The notes below the pieces were generated by a model that was not told the origin of the DNA, did not search any database, and saw only the letters and a list, made by a program, of their open reading frames with translations. A program made the position numbers and the translations under genes. Below are positions 1-8,298 of a DNA stretch of 64,000 nucleotides, in pieces; positions within the stretch are counted from its first letter, which is position 1; every line of letters begins with the position of its first letter. Source of the stretch: DTU053 sp012520115. GTDB lineage: Bacteria > Bacillota > Clostridia > Oscillospirales > Acutalibacteraceae. Location: the NCBI GenBank assembly GCA_050953725.1, contig JBMNNB010000001.1, positions 496,001-560,000 of the forward strand, written 5' to 3'.

Positions 1-391
1 CCCCCTTGACCTCAATGAAGGCCATATTGTTTTCAAGCTCGACAAGAAAATCAAAGCGGGAGTTTAGCTTCTTGTACTCCGGTTTTACTTTAATAATATT
101 ATTGAACAGCCTGCCCTGATTAATTATTTCCAGTGCAACAGTATTTGACACCTGACTGTCCGTATTTACAAGCAAATCCTGTTTGTAAACTGAAATGAGG
201 TCATATTTAGTCTTCCTGACGGGCGAGATATTCTCCTGCACGAAGATATCCGCTCCGTTAATAAACAGCTCCCTGCACCTGCCCGTGGTCTTTATATGGC
301 ACAGCTCTTCTTTACCGTCAATCAGGATGGTCGCAGTAAACCTGTTTTTTCTCTCTATGAATTCAGCTCGTTTTATTCTGTCGTACTTCAT
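1..391 (-). CDS. sfsA: SfsA family DNA/RNA nuclease (sugar fermentation stimulation protein), partial
   Basis: The minus-strand frame opens with ATG at 391-389 and runs off the left edge of the window, so only about the first 130 residues are present. The start reads MKYDRIKRAEFIERKNRF, followed by an OB-like region with TTGRCRELF and the stretch RKTKYDLISVYK, then a SRFDFLVELE-type motif and AFIEVKG. These are hallmarks of SfsA, whose second half is a restriction-endonuclease-like fold; the Asp of RFDF and the Glu-x-Lys of FIEVKG are the family's nuclease residues. The cellular role is poorly defined (once linked to maltose metabolism). It lies downstream of the metallophosphatase on the same strand, separated by a hairpin. 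Confidence 0.85.
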   Translation of the reverse strand, partial: MKYDRIKRAEFIERKNRFTATILIDGKEELCHIKTTGRCRELFINGADIFVQENISPVRKTKYDLISVYKQDLLVNTDSQVSNTVALEIINQGRLFNNIIKVKPEYKKLNSRFDFLVELENNMAFIEVKG

Positions 392-401
392 TTTAACATT
401 A

Positions 402-424
402 AGGGAGCGTAAAATACGCTCCCT
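402..424 (-). terminator. Hairpin between metallophosphatase and sfsA
   Basis: A perfect 9-bp inverted repeat (AGGGAGCGT / ACGCTCCCT) with a 5-nt loop lies just after the stop of the metallophosphatase gene and 11 bp before the sfsA start. The U-tract is poor on the minus strand and better on the plus strand, so it may be a weak or bidirectional terminator rather than a full stop before sfsA. Confidence 0.55.
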
Positions 425-436
425 GTTTTATTTTGA

Positions 437-1582
437 TTATTTATTTTTAATGTGCTTTACAAGCTTGCTTACGCCATAGCCTGCTGCGACAACTGCGCCT
501 GCGCCGAGCAATACGTTTCTTGCAACGGTAAGGTTCACGCTCTGCCTGTCTGTGATTGTCCTCATAATCGGGCCTAAGGACGTGGGCTCAAGTCCGAGCT
601 CCTCTTTAAAGTGGTACATCTTTGTCTCGTACTTCTCAGGCTCTGCCTCGTTAAGAACGATTTCACGGACTCCCGAGCGGGCGCCGTCTGTGTAAACCCT
701 GAAGCTTGCGGTCTTGCACTGTCCGAGATAGATGCCCTCAACCTGACCGTTGTAGTCATTCAGATGGTCATGGCCGAAATATGCGCCGACCACATCGCCT
801 ATCTTCTTCCAGCTCTTGAACTGGCCGCAGTCGATGTCGGGAGTGCAGGGACCCTGACCGAGATAGCCCTCAACGCCTTCCTTCAGAACATAGTAGTTCT
901 TGCTGAATGCGCCCTCGCCCCTGACAGCCCACGGTCTTTCCCAAAGCTTTGCCTTTCTTAGAAGGCGGTAGCATTCAATAACCGGAATGTGCTGGAAGAC
1001 CAGTGCGGGGATGACCTTTCCGCCGTTCTGCTCCTTTAAGGCAAGAGCTGTCTTCTCATACCATTCAATCTGGTCACGATGAACAATGTCATACTTTGAA
1101 ACACTGAGGTCCTCATAGTGGTTATTCGAATCGATGAACCAAAGATTGAACACGGGCTTTGCGCCGTCGTGGGAATAGACAAGAAGGTTATAGTTTGCAT
1201 TGCCCGTTATGTTCGGGTCAGCATTGTCTATAAGGCAGCCCTCAAGCTCCTTGTACATTTCAACCTGCTTTGCGGTCTGCAGGCCGTCATGGTCGTGGTT
1301 GCCGAGCGAAATTGCAAAGGGGATACCCCTGTCAATCATGGGCTGGGCAACTCTTTTTATTGCGGCTCTGAAATCCGCAAAGGGCTCCTCATTCTCTCTA
1401 TTTGTAAAGATGTCACCCAGCAGTACAACAAGGTCGGGCTTAATCTTATCAAGGGCGGTTTCCATAAGAACTCGGCCGTCTCTCATCTTTTTCTTTGCTT
1501 TAGCTGAGGTAACATCAGCCTTCTCATGAATATCGGTAGCAACCATTATTGTAAATTTGCCATTTTCATTAAACTTCAGCAT
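437..1582 (-). CDS. Calcineurin-like metallophosphatase with C-terminal membrane anchor
   Basis: A 381-residue protein with all calcineurin-type metal motifs in order: ATDIHEK (D-x-H), LLGDIF (GD), SLGNHDHDG (GNHD), FQHIP (H) and GHDHLND (GHxH). It should bind two metals and hydrolyse phosphoesters or phosphoanhydrides; the substrate is unknown. The last 30 or so residues form a hydrophobic segment (NVLLGAGAVVAAGYGV) with a basic tail LVKHIKNK, which suggests a tail-anchored protein with the catalytic domain in the cytosol, since no signal peptide is seen. Start ATG is preceded by GGAGG. It is divergent from the zinc-ribbon gene at 1827. Confidence 0.85.
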   Translation of the reverse strand: MLKFNENGKFTIMVATDIHEKADVTSAKAKKKMRDGRVLMETALDKIKPDLVVLLGDIFTNRENEEPFADFRAAIKRVAQPMIDRGIPFAISLGNHDHDGLQTAKQVEMYKELEGCLIDNADPNITGNANYNLLVYSHDGAKPVFNLWFIDSNNHYEDLSVSKYDIVHRDQIEWYEKTALALKEQNGGKVIPALVFQHIPVIECYRLLRKAKLWERPWAVRGEGAFSKNYYVLKEGVEGYLGQGPCTPDIDCGQFKSWKKIGDVVGAYFGHDHLNDYNGQVEGIYLGQCKTASFRVYTDGARSGVREIVLNEAEPEKYETKMYHFKEELGLEPTSLGPIMRTITDRQSVNLTVARNVLLGAGAVVAAGYGVSKLVKHIKNK

Positions 1583-1826
1583 CTTAAACCTCCAGCATTG
1601 TAATACAGATATTATCCTTCAAGAATCGAATTCTGTCAAGGTAGAGAGAAAACTTAATGCGCTATGCCGCAGGTCCTTTTTTGCCGATATTATGCAAAAT
1701 TGTGTAAAGCATAAAAACCTATTGCTTTTTATAGTGTAATATGATAAATTATCTTTAGTTATTCGGCGCAACTTTGGCTTTTATGCTTAAGTTTTCGCCG
1801 GAGCAATAGTAAACGGAGGTATATGT

Positions 1827-2666
1827 ATGGCGTATTGCCCCAAATGCAACTATAAGCTGCGTATTAGAGATTACAAACCCGAATGCCCGCAATGCGGTGT
1901 TAATATTTTGTATTACGGCATGGAGGAGAGGTTAGCGAGAGAGGCTGACGCCGCTGAGAAGGAGCATGCTGAGTTCCAACCCAAAATTGACAGAGTTAAG
2001 GCAGCCGTCTACGGCTCAAAGGTTGCTATCGCAAGATTGGTAATGATCTTCCTGCCTATATTGTCACTCCTGCTTCCGCTTGGTAAGGTTACGATGAACC
2101 TGCCCTTCTATGAAACCTCTCAGAACATAACGGTAAATCTCATATCCATAGTTAAGCTGCTTTCAAATCTGAACTTTGACCTTGTACTTAAAATGGTTGA
2201 GTCACCGATGTTCGGCAAGGTATTTATATTCTTCCTTGCTTCGATTGTCTGCCTTATACTTTCCCTGCTGGTAATGCTCGCAAATCTGTTTGTTGTTGCG
2301 TTGTCCTGCTCGCCCAAGGGTCTGCCCCGCAACTTTACACTTGCAGGTATGGGCATCGTATTCTCAAGCCTTTCGGCTGTTTTCTTCCAGCTTATGGGCA
2401 AGCAGATTGCATCAGTCGTTCCCGGCTCCGTTTTCACATCCAAGCTCAGCTTCGGTCTGATTTTCGTATTGGCTTCCTTCGTTGCTCTCATTGTAGTCAA
2501 TGCAATGTTTAAGATACTTAAAATCGAAGTCAAGTACACCGATGTTTCCGATCTTCTTAAGCCCTTCGAGCAGAGGCAGAAGGAAAAGGCCGAGAGAGAG
2601 GCTGCCATTAAGGCCGCTGAGGCTGAAAAGGCAGAAGCCGCTACGGCAGGAGCTACCGCCGAATAG
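1827..2666 (+). CDS. Zinc-ribbon protein with four predicted membrane segments
   Basis: A 279-residue protein of unknown function. The N-terminus carries a zinc ribbon, CPKCNYKLR...CPQCG, at residues 4-26. An acidic, probably helical linker follows, then about four hydrophobic segments (near residues 70-90, 125-155, 165-190 and 205-230), and an Ala/Glu/Lys-rich tail of about 40 residues. The start ATG has a strong AACGGAGG site. The layout (cytosolic metal-binding head, membrane core, charged tail) suggests a membrane-bound adaptor, but no activity can be assigned. It stands alone between two intergenic regions. Confidence 0.75.
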   Translation: MAYCPKCNYKLRIRDYKPECPQCGVNILYYGMEERLAREADAAEKEHAEFQPKIDRVKAAVYGSKVAIARLVMIFLPILSLLLPLGKVTMNLPFYETSQNITVNLISIVKLLSNLNFDLVLKMVESPMFGKVFIFFLASIVCLILSLLVMLANLFVVALSCSPKGLPRNFTLAGMGIVFSSLSAVFFQLMGKQIASVVPGSVFTSKLSFGLIFVLASFVALIVVNAMFKILKIEVKYTDVSDLLKPFEQRQKEKAEREAAIKAAEAEKAEAATAGATAE

Positions 2667-2996
2667 CTTTAATCGGCACAAATTGAACTTTACCGACGAT
2701 TCGTTCTCAGAGTTTGTGGTAATAACAGTATCCAAACTGTTTTTGTCAGAGCTTCGGACACTCGTCGGTTCTTGTTTTGTCAAAAGGGGATTCTCTTATC
2801 TTAATTGTCTTAACTGGAAAACTTTCATATCAATAATCTTAATAAAAAAGGCAAAAGACAATGTCAAAATGCTTGTTTACAGATAGCTTCTTGTGCTATA
2901 CTGTAATAGTGTGTGAAATGATGCAGTCTTTTGCTTTTTAGCTTTATGAGCTGCAAAAAGGCATATTATCGATTTACGGACGGTGTAATTTTTCAA
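2667..2996 (+). other. Structured intergenic region with terminator-like hairpin and promoter
   Basis: This 330-bp gap holds no convincing gene. At 2724-2744 a small hairpin AACAGT/ACTGTT followed by a T-run could terminate the zinc-ribbon gene. It sits inside a long-range perfect inverted repeat, ACCGACGA (2692-2699) and TCGTCGGT (2762-2769). The downstream half is AT-rich and holds a likely promoter for the next gene. Confidence 0.45.
2873..2902 (+). promoter_or_regulatory. Candidate sigma-A promoter for the flavoprotein gene
   Basis: TTGTTT (2873-2878), an 18-bp spacer and TATACT (2897-2902) form a reasonable vegetative promoter about 95 bp upstream of the chosen start at 2997. Confidence 0.45.
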
Positions 2997-4439
2997 ATGG
3001 ATTTTTATAATGTTGTAGTAATCGGTGCCGGCCCGTCCGGCATATTTACCGCGCTGGAGCTTTATAAGCACTTCCCGGCGGATTTTAAGGTACTTGTGGT
3101 TGACGAGGGAATGTCTATCCTCAGGCGCCGCTGCCCCGCAAGAAGCAAGGGAGTATGCGTTCGCTGCAATCCCTGCAATATAATGAGCGGCTGGGCAGGT
3201 GCGGGAGCCTTCTCCGACGGCAAGCTGTCCCTTTCTGAGGAGGTCGGCGGCAACCTTACGGACTATCTGCCCGTTGACGAGGTTCGTTCCCTTATCAAAT
3301 ATGCTGACTCCATGTACTTAAACTTCGGCGCACCCAAGACGGTTTACGGCCTTACCGATAAAAAGGTAGAGGAAATAGCCTACGAGTGCAGCCGCTACAA
3401 TATTCACCTCATCCCTTGCCCCGTAAGGCACATGGGAACGGAGTATTCTTACGAGGTCTTAAAGGCCATGTACGAGTACCTTGAGGCAATCGAGGGCTTT
3501 ACCTTCCTTGAGCGCACCCATGCGGACCCGATTATCAACGACGAGAGAAGGGTAGTCGGAGTTGTATTGACCGACAAGGACGGCAATAAGCATGAGATTA
3601 AGGCGGACTATGTTGTTGCAGCCCCCGGCCGTGGCGGAGCAGACTGGCTTACCGGCATTGCAAAGCTCAACGACATCCAGACCATGAACAACGAGGTGGA
3701 TATCGGGGTCAGAGTAGAGGTGCCCAACTCCGCAATGGACCACTTAACACAGCATCTTTACGAAGCAAAGATGGTTTACTATTCAGATACCTTCGAGAGC
3801 AAGGTACGTACCTTCTGCATGAACCCCGGCGGCTTTGTCAGCGAGGAGCATTATAACGCAGGCTTTAACAACACCTTTGAAAGAAGCATCGCAGTGGTAA
3901 ACGGCCACAGCTATGCCGACGAGGACAAGCACAGCGAGAACACAAACTTCGCCATGCTCGTATCAACAAGGTTTACGGAGCCTTTCGACCAGCCGATTGA
4001 ATACGGCAGATATATAGCGCAGCTCGGCAATATGCTGACAGGCGGCGGCGTCATCGTTCAGAGGCTCGGAGATTTGCTGCTGGGCAGAAGAACCGACGCT
4101 TCGAGACTCAAAAAGTCCACCACAAGGCCGACACTTACAACAGCCGTGCCCGGCGACCTCTCCTTTGTGCTGCCTCACCGACACCTCACAAGCATAATCG
4201 AGGCACTTAGAGCCTTCGACAAGGTAGCCCCCGGACTGTATTCTAAGAACACCCTGCTTTACGGCGTTGAGGTAAAGTTCTATTCCTCAAAGATTGAGGT
4301 GAACAATAAGTTCGAGACCTCCGTGAATAACTTCTATGCAATCGGCGACGGCGCAGGCATCACAAGAGGACTTATGCAGGCCTCCGTAACAGGTATAGTC
4401 GTTGCAAGAGATATTGCGGACAAAATAAAGAAGGCCTGA
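2997..4439 (+). CDS. FAD-dependent oxidoreductase, COG2509-type
   Basis: About 480 residues from the ATG at 2997, chosen because it places the dinucleotide-binding motif VVVIGAGPSG at residues 6-15; an upstream in-frame start at 2931 has no ribosome site and would add an unusual tail. The protein has the Rossmann FAD fold, an acidic strand end (VVDEG), and the family-typical block with C46, C54, C57 and C60 followed by GAGAFSDGKL. The C-terminus has the second FAD motif YAIGDGAGITRGLMQA. Members are annotated as uncharacterised FAD-dependent dehydrogenases; the substrate is unknown. Four closely spaced cysteines could bind a metal or Fe-S cluster, but that is inference. pncC follows 26 bp later. 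Confidence 0.85.
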   Translation: MDFYNVVVIGAGPSGIFTALELYKHFPADFKVLVVDEGMSILRRRCPARSKGVCVRCNPCNIMSGWAGAGAFSDGKLSLSEEVGGNLTDYLPVDEVRSLIKYADSMYLNFGAPKTVYGLTDKKVEEIAYECSRYNIHLIPCPVRHMGTEYSYEVLKAMYEYLEAIEGFTFLERTHADPIINDERRVVGVVLTDKDGNKHEIKADYVVAAPGRGGADWLTGIAKLNDIQTMNNEVDIGVRVEVPNSAMDHLTQHLYEAKMVYYSDTFESKVRTFCMNPGGFVSEEHYNAGFNNTFERSIAVVNGHSYADEDKHSENTNFAMLVSTRFTEPFDQPIEYGRYIAQLGNMLTGGGVIVQRLGDLLLGRRTDASRLKKSTTRPTLTTAVPGDLSFVLPHRHLTSIIEALRAFDKVAPGLYSKNTLLYGVEVKFYSSKIEVNNKFETSVNNFYAIGDGAGITRGLMQASVTGIVVARDIADKIKKA

Positions 4440-4465
4440 AAATCCTTGCAAAAGGGCGGGTAAGC

Positions 4466-4957
4466 ATGACTGTTAATGAGCTTCAGACAATAGCACAGCG
4501 TTTGACCCAAAAGGGTCTGACAATCAGCCTTGCAGAGTCCTGCACAGGCGGGCTTGTGTCAAAGCTGCTGACAGATTTGCCCGGCTCCTCAGCCTATTAT
4601 AAATACGGCGTTGTAGCCTATTCAAATGAGGCAAAGGTCCGGCTCTTAGGCGTCAAAGAAGAGACCTTAGCCGCTTATGGCGCAGTCAGCAGCGAAACCG
4701 CAGCCGAAATGTCGCAGGGCATAAGAAGTATCGGCAATACGTCAATCGGCATCGGCATAACAGGCATTGCAGGCCCCGACAGCGATAATACCTTAAAGCC
4801 TGTAGGGCTGATATATATTTCTCTGTCCGCCGACGGCTTTCTTGACACAAGGGAGTTCAGAACCTCGTTCGTCGGCGATGTAAGAAGCTCTAACAGGAAT
4901 TTCGCCGCAGACGCAGCGCTGAAAATGCTGGCAGAGTATCTTAACAGGCTTTCTTAG
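4466..4957 (+). CDS. pncC: Nicotinamide-nucleotide amidohydrolase PncC (CinA C-terminal domain)
   Basis: A 163-residue stand-alone CinA C-terminal domain. It should deamidate nicotinamide mononucleotide to nicotinate mononucleotide in pyridine-nucleotide salvage. Key motifs are ISLAESCTGG near residue 25, the YGVVAYSNEAK segment with the catalytic-region Tyr and Lys, the GAVSSETAAEM stretch, and GIGITGIAGPDS. The length matches the family. It follows the flavoprotein gene and precedes two sortase genes on the same strand. A much-diverged full-length CinA relative lies 3.3 kb downstream at 8299, so this active copy and a degenerate copy share one locus. Confidence 0.92.
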   Translation: MTVNELQTIAQRLTQKGLTISLAESCTGGLVSKLLTDLPGSSAYYKYGVVAYSNEAKVRLLGVKEETLAAYGAVSSETAAEMSQGIRSIGNTSIGIGITGIAGPDSDNTLKPVGLIYISLSADGFLDTREFRTSFVGDVRSSNRNFAADAALKMLAEYLNRLS

Positions 4958-4988
4958 TACCTATACTACCAATTTAGGTGAATGATTA

Positions 4989-6401
4989 ATGGAAGATAAG
5001 AATAAAAAGGCTTATGACGGCATCGAAGGAAGCAACTCCGGCCCCTCAAAGCAGCTCGATTCAAACGTCGATGCTGACTTTGACGAGGCCTTGCGTCTTT
5101 TGAGCTTTGAGGTTGCATCTTCGTCTGACGATGAGAAAACAGACGATTTCGATGATTTTCTCCAGAATGCCAAGAGCGAGATAGGCAGAACGGCTCAGAA
5201 CATACAGTCAGAGGAGCAGGCTGATTCTAAGAATAATCAAAGCGACGACGAGACAGACGAGTTTTCGGAGATATTAAACTCTCTGCCCGAGTCAAAACGG
5301 TCTCTGGATATTCCCGCAGCCGAGGAGTCAGCCTCCGACGAAGAAGCTGAAACGACTGAGAACGCAGGCGCCCCCGCAAAATATCTTGACGAGCTGACCC
5401 CGATAACCGATGCTCCCGGAGTAATCGTAAAGGACAACAGAACCATTAGAAAAGAGCGCACCATATTTTTCACCTTCGTGATTCTCACCATTCTGATGCT
5501 GGCATTCCTTGTGGTCTATACAGTCCTCGGACAGGGCGACAGTTACGGCATCGGCATTGACGTTGACCCGAACGCAGCGTCAAAGCAGGTTTTCGAGGCC
5601 CCCATGGTCTTTGCCTCCTTAAAGCCAAATAAGAAGGAATCGGTGACATTCCCCGAGGGTATTCAGGAGAAGTATAAGCAGCTTTATGCGGCAAATCAGC
5701 ACTTTGTGGGCTGGCTTAAAATCCCCGGCACCCCCGTTGACACCGCCATCTATCAGGCTCACAACAACTCATACTACTTAAAGAGGGACCTTGCGGGCAA
5801 CTATTCAAAGTACGGCATACCCTTCCTTGACTACACCAATTCCGTCGATAAACTCAGCAGAAACACCGTAATTTACGGACATAATTTCGAGGTGCAGTAT
5901 CAGAACGACTTAAGCTTCGGCGGCATTGAGCAGTACAAAAATGTGGAATTCTATAAAAAGAACCCGGTTATCGAGTTCAACACACTTTACAAGGACTATA
6001 AGTGGAAGGTTTTCGCCTGCTTTTTATCAAACGGTGACCCCAGCGGCGACAACGGCTATCTGTTCAATTATATTGCAACCTCAATGGGTAATAATAGCTT
6101 CTTGGAGTTCATTGGCGAGGTAATGCAGAGGAGCTTTATCCAGACAAGCGTGGACATTGTCGAAACGGACAAAATCCTCACTATTTCCACCTGCTCCTAT
6201 GAATTTGACAAGGGCGGCAGGCTTGAGGATTTAAGGTGCGTCGTCATGGCAAGGCTTGTCAGAGAGGGCGAGAGTGAGCAGGTCGACACATCCACCGCCA
6301 CACAGCGTACAAATGTCAGGTATCCCCAGCTTTATTACAATGTTTTCGGCGGAAATAACCCCTATAAGAACGCTTCAAGGTGGTATCCCTCCAACGATTA
6401 A
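4989..6401 (+). CDS. Class B sortase with long acidic cytosolic N-terminus (first copy)
   Basis: A 470-residue membrane-anchored cysteine transpeptidase. Residues 1-155 are very acidic and low in complexity, predicted cytosolic. One membrane segment lies at about 158-181. The outer sortase domain carries the triad: His298 in IYGHN, Cys402 in TISTC, and Arg416 in LRCVVMARL. Typical class B sortases are about 240 residues, so the cytosolic part is a large addition. Sortases attach or polymerise proteins with C-terminal sorting signals on the cell wall; no protein with such a signal is seen in this window. A second, related sortase follows at 6525. Confidence 0.9.
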   Translation: MEDKNKKAYDGIEGSNSGPSKQLDSNVDADFDEALRLLSFEVASSSDDEKTDDFDDFLQNAKSEIGRTAQNIQSEEQADSKNNQSDDETDEFSEILNSLPESKRSLDIPAAEESASDEEAETTENAGAPAKYLDELTPITDAPGVIVKDNRTIRKERTIFFTFVILTILMLAFLVVYTVLGQGDSYGIGIDVDPNAASKQVFEAPMVFASLKPNKKESVTFPEGIQEKYKQLYAANQHFVGWLKIPGTPVDTAIYQAHNNSYYLKRDLAGNYSKYGIPFLDYTNSVDKLSRNTVIYGHNFEVQYQNDLSFGGIEQYKNVEFYKKNPVIEFNTLYKDYKWKVFACFLSNGDPSGDNGYLFNYIATSMGNNSFLEFIGEVMQRSFIQTSVDIVETDKILTISTCSYEFDKGGRLEDLRCVVMARLVREGESEQVDTSTATQRTNVRYPQLYYNVFGGNNPYKNASRWYPSND

Positions 6402-6414
6402 CCGGAATAAAAAG

Positions 6415-6447
6415 GTATTTGCAAGAATTGACAAATAGAGGTATAAT
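6415..6447 (+). promoter_or_regulatory. Candidate promoter for the second sortase gene
   Basis: TATAAT at 6442-6447 with TTTGCA 18 bp upstream, or a perfect TTGACA at 6428 paired with TTTAAT 18 bp downstream. The 123-bp AT-rich gap between the two sortases therefore probably starts a new transcript. Confidence 0.45.
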
Positions 6448-6524
6448 TTAATTTAATCATACTGTTTCCCGCATTATCGTCAAAATTACTACACCGCCAA
6501 GGTCTAAGAAAGAAGTGATATTGT

Positions 6525-8261
6525 TTGTCGGAAAATAAAAACGAAAAGGTTTTATATAACGACGACCTGCGTGAGCAGGAAATAGACAGTATACTCAGCT
6601 CACTCAATCTTTCGGGTGGGTCTGAGGAAGATTCGTCCGAATTTTCTGAGCTGCTTGAGCGATACGGTGTAAAAGAGGAGATAATGCGTGATGTGGAGGC
6701 TATCAGTGCTTCCGCACAGAGTCTTTCCGACCCGGTTTATGATGATAATGCTTTATATGACGACACTGCGGAGGACTATTCCGACGACTATGAGTATTTA
6801 GGTGCTCCGGTGCAAAAGTCGATTTTTGACGAGTCTGCGGCAAGGGTCCTGTATGACGAGGACTTGCATGTCCCCAACGGCAGCATCTTTGTCAAGAAGA
6901 TTCCCCAGACGCCCCATTATTACGATGAAAACGGATTCAGAATAATCTATGACGAGGACCTGGTAAACGGCGGTCGCCCGGTCTCAAACGGCGTACAGAA
7001 AAAGAAGACTAAGGATTTAAGCACATTTACCGACATCACAAAGACCGAAGCTCCTGCAGAAAAAGCAGAAACCGAGCCTGCTGTCAAGCCCGAGGAACCG
7101 TCGGCCCCCGTCAATGAGCTTGTCGACCCGATAAAGTCCGAATGGCTTATCCCCGACGAAAAGGAAAAGAAGAAAAAGGAAAAGAATACAGAGAAAAAAG
7201 CCAAGAAGCAGCCCGAAAAGGCAGCTGCTTCAGATACAGACACACCAAAGGCAGAAGAAGCACAGGAGAATAAGGACTCTAAGTTTGTCCGCTTCCTTAA
7301 AAACTTCCTGCCCTGGAAGGGCGACCCCGGTAAGGAGATCGTCCGCAAGCTGATTATGCTCGCCTCTCTTTGCATAATCGTCTATTACAGCGTTTACTTC
7401 ATCAACTATTTCAGAGCTTACGGCAGCAGCATCAAGGATATGGACGAACTGGCCGAGCTTACAAGCGACTATGACAACAATAATGACACCGAGGCCGTCT
7501 GGGAGTCAATCAGGCAGAAGTACCCGAACGTGAACTTCCCCGCAAAGCTCAATCCCAAATTTGCACCCCTTTATGCAATTAATCAGGACTTCGGCGGCTG
7601 GATTTCGATAGGCAACACAAATATCGACGCCGTTGTTGTAAAAAGCTCCGACAACAAGGACTACCTTAAAACCAACTTCTACGGTAAAGAGAACAAGTAC
7701 GGCACCCTCTTCCTTGATTACAGGAACTTCAGAAACGGCTTTGACGAGCTTGACAGAAATACGATAATCCACGGCCACAACATGAAGGACGGCCTGATGT
7801 TCGCCCAGCTTGAGAATTATATGAAGCCCCAGGGCTTTATCGACTCACCGCTGATTATATACGATACACCCTATCAGACATATTACTGGAAGGTTTATGC
7901 GGTAGTGGTCACAAACGGCCTTCCCAAGGATGATAACGGCTATCTGTTCAACTATATCGTGCCCAACTTCCAGAGTGACGAGGCCTTTATGGAGTATATA
8001 AGGGCCCTCGACGAGAGAAAGCTCTATGATACGGGCGTGGGTATCCAGCCGACCGACAAGATTCTCACTCTTTCGACCTGCAGCTATGAGTTTAAGGAGG
8101 CAAGGCTTGCCGTCGTTGCAAGGCTTGTACGTCCCGGCGAAAGTGTTGAAATCGACCCGTCGCTGGTTAAGGTCAATCCGAATCCCCGCTATCCGCAGGC
8201 TTGGTACGACGCTAAAAAGCTTGACAATCCGTATAAGGACGCATATAAGTGGCAGCCTTGA
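6525..8261 (+). CDS. Class B sortase with YDEDL-repeat cytosolic N-terminus (second copy)
   Basis: A 578-residue sortase starting on TTG, supported by AGAAGTGA just upstream and by a closed alternative frame. The first 265 residues are acidic and Lys-rich, predicted cytosolic, and hold three copies of a short motif: VLYNDDL (9-15), VLYDEDL (108-114) and IIYDEDL (140-146). A membrane segment follows at about 270-292. The sortase domain has His418 in IHGHN, Cys519 in TLSTC and Arg527 in EARLAVVARL. Both paralogues share the layout but only this one has the repeats. The 5' region looks like a protein-protein docking surface; its partner is unknown. The CinA-like gene follows 37 bp later. Confidence 0.9.
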   Translation: MSENKNEKVLYNDDLREQEIDSILSSLNLSGGSEEDSSEFSELLERYGVKEEIMRDVEAISASAQSLSDPVYDDNALYDDTAEDYSDDYEYLGAPVQKSIFDESAARVLYDEDLHVPNGSIFVKKIPQTPHYYDENGFRIIYDEDLVNGGRPVSNGVQKKKTKDLSTFTDITKTEAPAEKAETEPAVKPEEPSAPVNELVDPIKSEWLIPDEKEKKKKEKNTEKKAKKQPEKAAASDTDTPKAEEAQENKDSKFVRFLKNFLPWKGDPGKEIVRKLIMLASLCIIVYYSVYFINYFRAYGSSIKDMDELAELTSDYDNNNDTEAVWESIRQKYPNVNFPAKLNPKFAPLYAINQDFGGWISIGNTNIDAVVVKSSDNKDYLKTNFYGKENKYGTLFLDYRNFRNGFDELDRNTIIHGHNMKDGLMFAQLENYMKPQGFIDSPLIIYDTPYQTYYWKVYAVVVTNGLPKDDNGYLFNYIVPNFQSDEAFMEYIRALDERKLYDTGVGIQPTDKILTLSTCSYEFKEARLAVVARLVRPGESVEIDPSLVKVNPNPRYPQAWYDAKKLDNPYKDAYKWQP

Positions 8262-8298
8262 TTTTACTTTGTTTTCCTAAACGAAAGGAAGTTTTCTG

